This document shows positions 19,548 to 31,109 of a DNA stretch of 64,000 nt, piece after piece; position 1 is the stretch's first letter, and every line of letters starts with the position of its first letter. The DNA lies in contig JAKTTS010000002.1 of assembly GCA_030560485.1 (NCBI GenBank), positions 57,537-121,536 of the forward strand, in the 5' to 3' direction. A program made the position numbers and the translations under genes. Under the pieces are notes generated by a model. It ran no database searches. It had not been told where the DNA came from and worked only from the letters and a program-made list of their open reading frames with translations. The stretch comes from Ascoidea tarda (nom. inval.) (lineage: Eukaryota; Ascomycota; Saccharomycetes; Ascoideales; Ascoideaceae).

Positions 19548-19697
19548 CCAATCAAAGATAATTTAAATTCACATTATAATATATAAGGCAGCATTAATTC
19601 ATAAACTCAAATATCTCAAATATCTCAAACAACCTAAAATAAAACTTATCAACTTGTTAAAACCTGTTTAAATTGAGCCAATTTTCTAAATTGGCTC
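19548..19697 (+). promoter_or_regulatory. Promoter-like block with a perfect inverted repeat, inside the gene-free region
   Basis: CCAAT at 19548-19552, then TATATAAG at 19580-19587, then about 90 bases downstream a perfect 10-base inverted repeat (GAGCCAATTT at 19675-19684 and its complement at 19688-19697, 3-base loop). A 75-codon ORF from ATG 19760 to 19987 follows (MLVNYQTAFTISIK...), basic then hydrophobic, unrecognised. The arrangement suggests a transcript start on the plus strand. Confidence 0.35.
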
Positions 19698-20503
19698 ATT
19701 ACTTGACTCATTATATTACTCTTGTTTTACTAATCCTAAATTTTAGAGTCGTGGTCGTGATGCTTGTTAATTATCAAACCGCTTTTACCATCAGTATTAA
19801 ACAAAGAAAAAAAAGTAAACCAAAAACTAAATTACAATACAAGAGAAGTCTCAAACCCTTTTTTCTTTCCTTGTTGCTTTCTTCTTCTTATTTTGTACTT
19901 GTTTGCATTTTGCTTTCTCTTTCTTCAACATCATACAGCATCCTCATCATCATCTCCGTAAATTTTCCGCCAATTAGATATGACTGAACTTTTTTTCCTT
20001 AAACAAGAGAAGGAAGAGTCACAAAAGAGTGTTTCTTTTCTCTGTTAGAAAAGTTAATGACAAAAGGAATTGTATTGAATCAAATCCATTAAAACAAATT
20101 TATACTTGGTTTTTTTAACAAAAATTAATTGCCGCTACCCAAATATCAAAATCGGGTACTTTCGAGTCATAATGAATTTCTATTATTTACCAGTAATGGC
20201 AATAGCTGATTCTAGGTTTAAATGTTATTTTGAATTTAGTTTATTTAAATTCTGATTTTCATAAAGACCAAAAATGTTATAAAATAAAAGTAAAAATAAA
20301 AGTAAAAGTAAAAGTAGAAAAATCACTAAAATCGTTCCGGCAAAGGAATTGATTTTTATTTGTTAAGATTTGGAAAGCAACAAACAGATGACTGTCTTTT
20401 TAATAACTATATGACTTTTGGTTATGTGAAATGTTCTTCTTAAAAACTGTAAAAGAAAAAATGGGAATTTGAATTTGAATTCAAATAATTTTTAAACAAA
20501 TAG

Positions 20504-20562
20504 TTTAAATAGTCTTTTTAAATAGTCTTTTTAAATAGTCTTTTTAAATAATCTTTTTAAAT
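20504..20562. repeat. 13-base tandem repeat, about 4.5 copies
   Basis: Unit TTTAAATAGTCTT repeated in exact 13-base register; the fourth copy has AATCTT. Confidence 0.9.
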
Positions 20563-21758
20563 AAAAAATATTTTAAAAAATATTTTGATATTATATATTG
20601 TGCTTTTAGTTTATTTTTTAGTTTATTTTTTAGTTTATTTTTAAAATTTCTAGCATCTTAAAAGTATTTTAGAGTTTATAAATTTTCAACAAACTGAAAC
20701 CTTAAAGCATGTTTTTTGTACACCATTCTTTAGAATAATATTTCAATTTTTGGAACTCTGTTTTTTATAATATTCAATTAAGCTGAACAATTTGGACATT
20801 TGGAACAGCTTCAGCTTAGAGAGCTAAATATTTTCAGCAGTTTAAATAATTTGGACAAACTGGAAATAAAAATATTTAGCAAGTAATATGAATGTATAGT
20901 TGAAAAGTAAAGAATATTCTTATTTTTATTTTTAAATTGATAGTAAATCATTCCTAATTCTCGAGCAATTTTTGACCCAATAGACTAAGACATTTAGATA
21001 CGAATTTCTATCAAAAATGATTGGCAAAAAAAACTAACTTGAAATGCAAGTTGTTCTGATTTTTAATAATACTAGTTTGCTTTATTTTACTTTACTTTAA
21101 TTGTAAAATATTCAAATAAAAAGCGAGAAAAAAGCTAAAGTTTATAATTACAGAATTAATTAATTAATTAGTTTTTATTTTCCTTCTTTCTTTCTTTCTT
21201 TCTCATTTTATAAGTATAGAAAGAAAGTATATAGAATAATATGAGTATTTGAGTAGAATCAGTAAAATCATTTGGATTATATGAGATATGTAATTGATAT
21301 AATATTTTGGAATGAAGAATCACGTCAAAGAGATATGAAGTGGTAGATTAAACAAAATGATATACAGTGACAGTGAGAATATATATCGGGCAAAATTAGA
21401 AAATTAAAACAAGGCAACCAAGAGAAAGAGACAATGAATTAATTGTAAGTGAATATTAAAATATTTTGAGACATTGCAAAAGAAGAATTCTAAAGTAATA
21501 GGTAAGCAATAACTACCAGAAGAATTTTTCTGCAAATTATTATTTGAAACAAATTTGTAATTTTGTTTATAACAATTCTGTATAATTCTATATTGATTGT
21601 AATAATTGCAGTAAATTTCTATTTTTTTTAGTAAATTTAGTCGTTTTGTATTTTATTCAATCATTTGTATCGTTTTTATTGATAATTTTTTGCAATTTTT
21701 TGCAATTTTTTATAATTTTTTATAGTTTTTTATAATTTTTTATAATTTTTCATGTTAT

Positions 21759-21802
21759 TCATGATTATTCCCGATTATTCACGATTATTCGTGATTATTT
21801 GT
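21759..21802. repeat. 10-base tandem repeat of GATTATTC
   Basis: Four copies of GATTATT followed by CCC, CAC, CGT or TGT in a 10-base period, preceded by TTTTTTATAA-type repeats (21690-21750). Confidence 0.8.
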
Positions 21803-21965
21803 GGTTTTTGTGGTTTTTTATAATTTTGCGTTCGTTTTATGGTTTCGATTAATAATAGATTTTGAGTTACTGATAACCATTAGATTTTGGAGAAAAGTAA
21901 TTTAATTAGAATAGTTATGCATATTAAATATATCTCAATTGAAAAGAACAAGAAAAACATAAGTT

Positions 21966-22028
21966 AAAAAAATAAAAAAGTAAAAAACCAAAAAAATAAA
22001 AAAGTAAAAAACCAAAAAAATAAAAAAT
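21966..22028. repeat. 24-base A-rich tandem repeat
   Basis: A unit of seven A, T, six A, GT, six A, CC is present about two and a half times in exact register. Confidence 0.85.
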
Positions 22029-22102
22029 GGTAAGAATAAACCCTTTTTTAAACTTTTTGGAATCAGTGGAATTTAAAGAAGTGAATTAATAATAGGCTAG
22101 TA

Positions 22103-22147
22103 AGGGTGGTGGTTGGTGGTAGTGGTACTGGTGGCACTGGTAGTGGC
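22103..22147 (+). repeat. GT-rich telomere-like tract
   Basis: A 45-base stretch made of GGT, GTGG and CTGGTGG units with no C on the same strand except isolated ones, the only such tract in this AT-rich zone. It resembles the irregular G/T repeats of yeast telomeres but is internal and short. Confidence 0.45.
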
Positions 22148-22739
22148 TAGTCGGTAATGCCAAAACATTGCTATATAATTAGTCAAATAATACAATAAAA
22201 GTGTTCAATATTAGCAGCAGATAAGAAAAATCAAATGATAATTTTTAGATCAAATGCACATTAAATAATTTTATTAATAATAATTTTTTAACCAAAATTC
22301 AGCCAGAAAAAGCAGGAAATTCTATGTAATTTTATATATTTTAACATTTGGTAATTATAAATTCATATTCAGTCAGACAAGTATATTCATTAATACAGCT
22401 GATTCAAAAAGGAAGTAATCGATCAAAATGCTGAGAAACTTTTATTTGAAGTCAAGAATAAAATGATCATGAATATTAAATTAAATTACATTAAATAAAA
22501 AGCATGAGTTCTGAAAATCTAAATAAATTAAGCTGCCCAAATAGATCCACCAAGAAGATCTACAACTAGTATAAAACAAAGCAATCATCTCGATCTTCAT
22601 CGCCGCTCTCTCATTATGTTTCCTATACAAAACACGCACATCTAGACATTTTGGACTTGGGCATTTTGCATTTAAACATTTGCAGCAAAAGCAACGCAGA
22701 ATAATTAAAAAGCCATAACAGGCTCGCTGAGGCTTGTCA

Positions 22740-23470
22740 AGGCTTTTTTGCGCACAACCACCGTGCTGAAAGACACCGACACCGCGTATATTCTAGACCG
22801 TTAAATTACATGCATACTGATGTACTTTCTGCACCTACCACACATACACACACTATATATGCAGCTAGAGTGCAGTATTCACACCGTATACTGTACGCAC
22901 AAGCATGCACCCGCGCAGTGTGTGCACGCGTGTCTCACACCCATAATGTTTTTGAAGTATTTGTCGAGATACGTGCATGTGGTTGCGGTCGGTGTGGACG
23001 AGCCAATCAGCATGCGTCTTTTTGTGCCGCCCGTTGCTGTGGCTTCTGCATCCACTTCTTTTTTCGGCCTCGACACTTTGGCTGCAAATGAACACCTGAG
23101 ATCCATTAAGGTGATTTTGCTGTTCCTCCGGAGTTTATTTGGACGAAATCGTCTGTGTTTTTTTGGCTACGCTTTTTTACCTTTCGCACCTGTTTTTGTT
23201 GCGTAGTCTCTAATGGACGATGGTGGTTTTTGTCTTGCTGCATCGATAGAGCGCTTCGATATATATAGAGCTTGCAATCAGCTTCTCTCTCATCCCTTGG
23301 TAGATGCTTTTCTGTTTTTCCTTCTCTTCCCTCTTTCTCTTCAGCACTTATGGGGAACGAGTCACTTGTGCTTTACGATCCGAAGCGTTTGTTATACTTT
23401 TCCATGCTGCTGTTCCCTTTCAAGGTTTTTGTCGCTACCTTATTTAAAGTCTAAAACGAAAAACCATATT
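22740..23470. other. GC-rich patch in the gene-free region
   Basis: Balanced to GC-rich DNA with CACACA and GCATGC motifs, one ACGCGT, and ORFs open on both strands, including a 128-codon one at 22820-23206 without recognisable similarity. At 23260 a TATATATAGAG box precedes a C/T-rich leader. Confidence 0.4.
23350..23454 (+). CDS. Possible 34-residue membrane peptide
   Basis: An ATG 90 bases after a TATA box (TATATATAG, near 23259) and after a pyrimidine-rich leader typical of yeast 5' UTRs opens MGNESLVLYDPKRLLYFSML, which continues as one hydrophobic segment to a stop. Size and single hydrophobic stretch resemble small membrane subunits, but I match it to none. It could also be the first exon of a gene I cannot trace. 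Confidence 0.2.
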   Translation: MGNESLVLYDPKRLLYFSMLLFPFKVFVATLFKV

Positions 23471-25628
23471 TGTTTTTGAATTTTGAATTCCAAAATACCT
23501 GGACTCGAAGTAGTCCATTCAAACAATTTTAGGTGCCTGTGAAGCAACTTAATGAATTATATTTACTGCGAAAGTTTCAAGTACTGATTATCCATGGATC
23601 CAATCCCTTTTTTGAAAAGGTCGAGCATTATTTGTCTCCAGATGGGTTATTTCCACTGGTCTTTATTTACGATGGTCCAGCTTTGCTTAAATACCATATA
23701 CATTTGCTTTTACAACTTTGGCTTTCCTAGGTTCTTTTTCTATTCTTCCACCACTAATTTTTTTTTCTCAAAACAAAAACAAAGTTCTGTTCTGTAATAC
23801 CCCTTTACCTACCTACAATCTGGTCATCTTCACTCCAGTTTTTCCAAACTTCTTTATTAGGTAGGATAATCAAATCGCAACAAGGTTTGATATTATTTTT
23901 TATTACTCAAAACTACGACTCTGGAGCACTGAATAATTATAATAGTTATCTGATTTATTACTTTCTCCTTTTGCAAATTTCCTCTCCGAAACTTTGCACA
24001 TATTATTGTGCCGTTTGTACAATAATTATTTTTGTTATTAATATTACTGTTATCTTCAGCATCGCCATTCTCAGAAAGATGAATAACCAGCCTCTATATC
24101 TAAAGATAATAACATTATTGTTATCCTTCAAAAAGAACAAGATAGTGTCTCAGCCTATCACTTTCAAGCTATAACTAAACATCTCTCCTATGACCAACAG
24201 CCATAGAAACAAAAATAAGCAATAATTATTTACCCAATTCAAATATCTCTGAAGGTTTCATACCACTTTTTTTTTATTTTTTTATTTTTTGTTTTATTTT
24301 TGATTAAAATATTTGAAAAAAGAATGATGGTTTTGCGACTAATTAAACATACAACTGGTCCATTTCATACATCATTTTTTTAAATTATTATATATTGTGT
24401 TTTATATAATAGCTTTTTCTAATCGGTTAATGTATTAATAGCCTACTTTGCAATCTTATGGGATGTTTTTTTTCAAGATTTTTCAAAAATTTTCAACATT
24501 ATCGCCCAAATGGGCACAAAAGTGATACTGATTTACCATTTTTTGTAATCTAATGGACCTATTATGGTTATTTGTTTATCAATTTAAATTTTCTTTGCCG
24601 TATTTTTTCTGTTTAAGAGCTACTCTTCCTATTCACCAGAAGGCAAAATGAAAATCAAAAAAAAAAAGAAAAAGAAAAAGAAAACTCTTATTGTTCTTCC
24701 AATAGTATGCTTTTTTTTTCGTTTTTTTTTGCTTTGATGCTTAGTAACGATCTTTAATATTTGTCCCTCTCATCAACAAGAGAAAATAATTTCAAATGAT
24801 TAAGAAAAGTATTAAACATCAACCATGAAACATGAAATATGGAATATACTCCATCCAACAAATTTTACTTTATGCCTTTAGATTTCCTTTCTTGTTTTTC
24901 ATGATATTGGAATAATTGAATATAAACGAATACAAATGAACGTAAAAGAATACATTGAATGATGATAGAATAAATGCAATAAACTCATGAGGATTAGAAA
25001 AAACACTATCAAAAGTGAGGAAATCAAAACATCCATTGCAATTTCAAAAAAAAAACTATTATTTATATATATTTAAAAGTATTGTTTATACCACTTGTAG
25101 TAGTACTTACCATGCTTCTAAACACATTTAAATGATTATTGTCTTAAGTGGTTGATTTGACAGAATTCTTTATTGGATTCTTTTCACCTCCACAATAGCA
25201 TTTTGCTTATAATTCCTGGTCATACCAGCTGCCTGCTAATTTTAAAAAGGCTGCCATTCGAAATGTCCATGTAATTTTGGAATCTTTTACCATAATGAAT
25301 GGAGAACAGTGCAATTCTTAAGCTGCCTGCCAGTATTTCAATGGCAAAAGCCCAAATAAAAATATGGTCTCTCTTTTTTGAATAATCCTTCAAGCAATAC
25401 AGAGCATGTTCATTCTCAGTTACGGAACTTTCGATAGCTATGCACTTTTGTTTTATTTCCCACACTCCATTTTTTTTACATTTTACCACTGAAATTACTG
25501 ATTAATTCTCCAAAAATTCTCCAAAAATTCAGCATTTAATGGTTGTCAAGAGCATGAGTTGAAATTAGGCTTTGGAATTTCAACATGAATAGTTCTACTG
25601 GATGCGAATAACAACCACCAACTATCAT

Positions 25629-25668
25629 TAATTATGGTTAACTATGGTTAATTATGGTTAATTATTAC
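25629..25668. repeat. 10-base tandem repeat TTATGGTTAA
   Basis: Four units in exact 10-base register (one reads CTATGGTTAA), in non-coding DNA. Confidence 0.85.
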
Positions 25669-28600
25669 TAATTGTGAGTATAAGACAGATAATTATTGTT
25701 ATAAGAGATAATTAGAATGGTGTGAGTGATACGTGAAGCCTAATGAAAGGAATTTCTTTTTCCACGAATTATTCTATTCTCTCTCTTTCTCTCTCCTGGG
25801 TTTTTAATATGCTTGTAGCTAGTGATTTATAATTCATTTTCGTTCGCAGTAGATGATCTTCTTTTGCAAAGAATGGGTGTTTTAAAAATATTATTTTCTG
25901 ATTTCATACTAAAATTTTTAGAGTGTATTTTAACTTCGAAACCCACAGCAAGTGCTAAAATAACGTTAGTACTGTAACATTTAGATTTCGTATTTGGTAA
26001 TTTAAACAAATGAAAAGAGAGCACCAATACTCGTAATTAAAATTTCTCGAGGCCCCAAATATGTTCATTGGAGAGCTTTTCAGGGCTAAATGCTCACTAT
26101 GGCACAATAAATCGAGCAACAGAGCTGTTGAGGCTAGGCTGGCAGCAAGAACAGCAGCCAGTGCTGCTTCTGGGGGAAAATGACCCTCATGAACAGAGGT
26201 GCTGGAACTGGAGGAGGCCATGATGGCAGCATTCCCAGCTGCCAGAGCAGGACACTGCTGAACGAAGTGATGGAGCAGTGCTAGATACGTTGGTTAACCA
26301 GAAGCAGAGCCTGTGGTTTCTTGGTGCCAGAGGCTGCGTTGGATTGAAGCAGTTTCATGATTTGTGGTGGTCAATATCGAAATTTCAGTGCATAGTTGGT
26401 TGCTATTTTTGCCCATGGAGATTTGCTGATTCTGCCATACTTCCATGCTTTATGATTTAATGCTCGCGATTGTATGCTTACCATTTAGAATTTGGAGTTG
26501 CAACTCAGCTACCAACCATATTTACGAGTTTTTGCTTGATACAATCTGTGCCAGCTCCAGCCTTTGGAAATGCAGCTAAAATATGCAATTTCCCAATAGA
26601 CCTAGTAACTTTTAGGTTAACTACATAAGACAGCACAATAGTAGGGAACAACTGGGACTTCTGCCTGGTTGGACACTCTTTGCAAGAGCAGCAGATTGGG
26701 CTGTGGGTTATGGATCAATAGTTTTGTAAAAACATTAGTAGACCATGGTGGGAGATATAGTACCCAGCGAGCCAGAAGGTGATATGATGATGAGACTACC
26801 ATGTTTCCAGCTGGAGACAAAAGGAAAACAATTTTTTATTGTCATAGGTTCCCTTCGAAATGCTTCTAGAGGTTCAATTGTAAGTTTGAACTAAAGAGAA
26901 TGAGTAGCGAAAAATGGAAACCTATGCCAAAGTGATACGAGTTGAGTAAGTTCCAGATGCAAAACAAAATCAAAATGGTGTAAATAATACAGACATTTAA
27001 AAAGAAACAAAAAATTTTATCTGGAGACTCAAGAAGTCAAAAAGCCAAAGAGTCAATCATTCAATTGTTTGGTCTCTTGCAATGTTGGTTAATCAATATT
27101 TCAAAGCTCAACCACCATTTGCGATCTAGCTCATTTGACAACACAGCTTTTTGAATCCAACAAACATGATTGCTACTTGAATCAAATAATGAGTTGAGTA
27201 TTTGAGAATCGATTTCGTGAAATAAAACAATGTGAAACATTGCGGTTTACAACAACATTTCTATGTTGTATTCGCAGCTGAAAAATAATTTAGTCTTTCT
27301 AGACCAAATTGTCTTATTTTGATTGAGAAGCTAAAACATCACTTGAAGTTTGTGATTCACAAAGCAGCAATGTATTCCTTTAGTTTCCAGATACTTCTGA
27401 CATTTTGCTGTATGCTCCTTATTTGATTTGTCATTTGGATCAATTAGAGTATTAAAAGCGTTAAAAGCATTAAGGGCAATTAAAGTGATTAGTGTATTGA
27501 GGGTATTGAGATCAATGGGCAAAAGAAACATTGGTGTTTGCTTTATTCAAATCTCTAACATCAAAATGTGTAATAATAAACATTTTACAGGTATGCTTCC
27601 TGCAATCTTGTGAATTAAACTGACAAAGCGAATAAATCCAATCTACTATGATATGATTTATATCTTGATCAAAACACGAGTGTTCAACTAAGCTGACTTG
27701 TGTTTACTTGACGAATAGAATGCAATTATTGGTGTATGAATATTTTAAAATGGTTATATGTGGATAAAAATGGCTAAGAATGGATAGTGATTGATAGTAA
27801 TGGATGATAATCGATAATAATGACCAGCCATTACAACTAACAATAGCCATTTGCTATAAAATTGAAAAGCGATTATATTTGATCAACTGTTTTGCCCTGC
27901 TTGTTCTTTTCCAGACAGACAGTATGCTCAATTTATTTAACCAGTTTGTTAAACCCTCTCATTTAAAATCAAGACTACTCATGGTCTTTAATAGAGAACA
28001 AAAGAAACAAAAAAAAAACACTAATCAAGCTACTCAAACTAATCAAATTCTTTTTTAAAGCCTAAAGATAAAACACATTTTGCTTATTGCTCTAAAAAAT
28101 AGACGAAAAAGTAGAAATTGAATTAAAAAGGAGTTGGTAAATTAATTTTGGATAGTTTTAAAAACATTAGTTTATCTCAAATTATTGCGACTAAATACTA
28201 AATAGTAAACACTAATTCTTTTAACGAAATTTAAAATTTCTGTGATACTACAAGACATAACTTAATTGTTGAATAAAACACTAATTTTCTAACTTCGTAT
28301 TACTTTTCAAACATCAACATGAGAAAACACTTGAAAAACACTTGAGAAAATACTTGAAAAAGTAAGAAATTTCAAATTTTTGCAATTGGGACACTCTTTT
28401 AATTGCTCATAGTAGCCTAAATGACTTATAAATAATAATATTATATTATAATATTAAAATATTACTGATATCGGTATTACTGGCATTGTTGGAGAGAATC
28501 ACAAAAGTAACATAGCTGCTCTGAATTCACAGCCCTCGAATTGTGTATCCAAAACTGTTTTAACAAGCCAGTTGTGTCAGACACTTTTCGCAAATAATTT

Positions 28601-29540
28601 GTAAAATGCTGTGTTCCTCAACGACCAAGCAATCAAACCACAGCTCTATTGAAACAAAACGTACCAATCTGTTGTGTGGAACCTCGTTGAGATCTCAGGC
28701 ACTTGCACCTCCATTTCCTTCACATCTTTCACATCCTTCATGCTCCTGGTGCAACTGCAGCTTCAGCTGGGGATTCGTAATGAAGGCAGACTTTGCTCGA
28801 ACGCTAGCTGATACTTATTTCAATAAAGATTTGCACAACTTGGTTGAGCCAGACTGCTAACTTTGCTGCTGATTTATCATTTATTGGGATTCGAATCTTA
28901 TGTGGATCGATAATTGAATTCTATTTCTAAAGTTTATGTAGCTGAATTTCAATCAGCAACCTTAATCAACTCAATATATTTTCCACATAGGACTACATTT
29001 CTGCAGGTCTTAATTGAGTTTTAGTTTTGCACTAATTGGATATTTTGAAATTGTACTTGTGTATTTTCCAAAATCATAAACTCAGTGCTAATTTGAATTC
29101 AATTTTTTCTAGTTTTGTCGAACCTAATTTTATTATTTCCTTTTATTTTTGGTTTTTTTATTTGTTTTTTTGTTCTTTCTTTTGTTGTTTCTGATTTATC
29201 ATCTTTTCTTTCTTATTTATTTTTTAATGCTTTAATTTGCGATTTCAAAAATTCTTAAATTTCCAAAAAAAAATTTGATTAATAACTTTTGTGACATATT
29301 TATACATTTTATTCATATAAATTAAAGGCAAATTGCCTTAAATTACTTTAGATTGTAAGATCTTTTAATATAAATAGATTAAAAGTCAATCAGTTTCAAA
29401 AATCTCCATCCATCTCTGTTGCTAAGTAATTAAACAGTAAATTAACTAACCAATCAAGGCATTAATTTATTCTTGACCAAACTAGAGTAGATACAAATAC
29501 CAAACTATCAGTCAAAGATTACAGATTAGCACTCCCGAAG

Positions 29541-31109
29541 ATGAACGTTTCCAGGTTACTAAACGACGATAGCAATAGTAAGGATAATAGCAGTAATCAT
29601 GTTAGTGGTTTAGAAAACACATATTTGTCCTGTTCTGATCACTCGCAATCTTCTTCACCAATTCCAATACCAGTTATGCCAGTTATACCAGCTATGCCAG
29701 CTATACCCTCTATGACATCTGTCGGTATAAGTCAAACAGGAATTATTTCTCCCAGAAAGAGAAATTATAACAGAATGATAAACGACAGCCAGCTTATTAG
29801 TCCACAGTGTAATTACTTTAATAGCCCTCAAACAACCCATTTGGACAATGTGAACCTGACCAGTATCAATCATAATCTCATTATTAATAGTAATAGTAAT
29901 AGTGTGGTCAACTCCGGCACCATTAGCAACAACATCAGCAGCACTTCCAATGGCATTTACAACAACAGCAATAATACCAACAGTTCACACATGCATACGA
30001 ATTTAAACCACAACTTGAGCAACTCCAATATAAATAACGGCACCAATAATTACGATTATAATAACAAAATAAATAACGAAATGACACAACCTAGATCTAG
30101 ATCCTTAAACTTGCCCTTGAAAAGTATATCGTCATTTAATTTTGTACCAAGGGACTTGAGATCTGTTTCTTATCCTGGAGCTGGAAGGAAAAACTATGCC
30201 ACAAATAGTATAGATAATTATAACAACAACAATAATAATAACATGAACAGTATAAGCACTATGAATATGAATAAAATGGTCAATTCCAATAACGTGGATA
30301 ATTCCAGCATAAATACCAGAAGCCCATACAATTTATTGAACAGACCAGCACCACATATGGAAAACTCAAGATATCCTATAACATCTATGATTAATAACAA
30401 CTCGCTTGATCACAAATACTATCCAGTTGAAGTGGTTTCAATGCCGCCGGTGAAATCGAAAACAAACAAAAGATTCAAGAAAAGCAACAGTCATTGGTCG
30501 TCAGAGGAAGAAATCGAGTTATTTAGAGCGATTATAACTTCGTTGCCTCGATTGGATTATAAAAACTTGGCTAAAAAGCTAAACAAAGAAGACAGTCAGG
30601 TCGTTCGATACAAGTGGAAAACAATCTTGAATAAATTTGAAAAAGAGTTGAGAGAAGGAAACCTAACATTTAAAAGGAATCTGAGTGGATCAAGTTTAAA
30701 CCAAGAATATTCGTATTCGGAAAGTCACAATGATAACTCTGGAAGCGAAACTCCCCATGACAATGTTGACAATGATAATGACAATGAAAGCGATGATAGC
30801 AATAACGAAAACGTCAAAAACGTTGCTAATACAATTAATAAGAAAATGCAGGAGAGATCGATTTCTGGAAACTCAGTAATAATTTCAAATGGATTGGTGA
30901 CCTCTCCAATTGGCTCATTTCGTGAATCTAGTCCTTTAACAGACCCTAACAACCAGATGAATATCAGCATCAGTAACACCCATTCAATTCTCAGTTCAAC
31001 TAAACCAGATCCTGCAATTTTACAAACTGAAGCCAATAGCCATTCAAACAAAACAGGATATGCCAACTCTTGCTCATCGTGTATTTTTAACTCAGAATCA
31101 GACTACTAA
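29541..31109 (+). CDS. SANT/Myb-domain protein, putative transcription regulator
   Basis: 522 aa. A single Myb/SANT-like domain lies at about 316-375: HWSSEEEIELFRAIITSLP, then DYKNLAKKLNKEDSQVV and RYKWKTILNKFE. The first and third helix positions hold Trp and the second a hydrophobic residue, as in single-repeat Myb proteins. The preceding KTNKRFKKSNSH is basic and may act as a nuclear signal. Everything else is Asn/Ser-rich, with an acidic NDNDNESDDSNNE stretch after the domain that could serve in activation. The N-terminus (MNVSRLLNDDSNSKD) and the PIPIPVMPVIPAMPAIPS repeat are distinctive. I do not recognise the orthologue. The gene directly follows the 11-kb gene-free region, an arrangement known from master regulators with very long promoters. 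DNA binding is inferred. Confidence 0.8.
   Translation: MNVSRLLNDDSNSKDNSSNHVSGLENTYLSCSDHSQSSSPIPIPVMPVIPAMPAIPSMTSVGISQTGIISPRKRNYNRMINDSQLISPQCNYFNSPQTTHLDNVNLTSINHNLIINSNSNSVVNSGTISNNISSTSNGIYNNSNNTNSSHMHTNLNHNLSNSNINNGTNNYDYNNKINNEMTQPRSRSLNLPLKSISSFNFVPRDLRSVSYPGAGRKNYATNSIDNYNNNNNNNMNSISTMNMNKMVNSNNVDNSSINTRSPYNLLNRPAPHMENSRYPITSMINNNSLDHKYYPVEVVSMPPVKSKTNKRFKKSNSHWSSEEEIELFRAIITSLPRLDYKNLAKKLNKEDSQVVRYKWKTILNKFEKELREGNLTFKRNLSGSSLNQEYSYSESHNDNSGSETPHDNVDNDNDNESDDSNNENVKNVANTINKKMQERSISGNSVIISNGLVTSPIGSFRESSPLTDPNNQMNISISNTHSILSSTKPDPAILQTEANSHSNKTGYANSCSSCIFNSESDY

Larger units (their letters stand above)
18446..29540. other. 11-kb region without a recognisable gene
   Basis: By far the largest gene-free stretch in the window, where other spacers are mostly 0.2 to 1 kb. 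18446-18950 is moderately GC-rich. About 19000-22600 is extremely AT-rich with many short tandem repeats. 22740-23460 is GC-rich. 23480-26050 is AT-rich. 26050-26900 and 28500-28860 are mixed. ORFs up to 128 codons exist but none shows family similarity, and coding-like stretches do not line up with a single spliced product. It ends at the SANT/Myb gene at 29541. Options: centromere, a very long regulatory region for the SANT gene, or unannotated non-coding transcripts. No tRNA, rRNA or transposon found. Confidence 0.6.

Noticed and set aside
22820-23206. 128-codon plus-strand ORF in the GC-rich patch
   Set aside because: Starts at ATG but overlapping ORFs exist on both strands, composition follows the patch (His/Cys/Val-rich), and I see no domain.
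25955-26221. 88-codon minus-strand ORF starting MASSSSSTSVHEGH
   Set aside because: Has a good ATG and helical Ala/Leu stretch, but then runs into AT-rich DNA with no family match and no plausible splice partner was found.
28606-28860. 84-codon plus-strand ORF (MLCSSTTKQSNHSSIE)
   Set aside because: Short, Ser/Cys-rich, no similarity; kept only as part of the mixed patch in the gene-free region.
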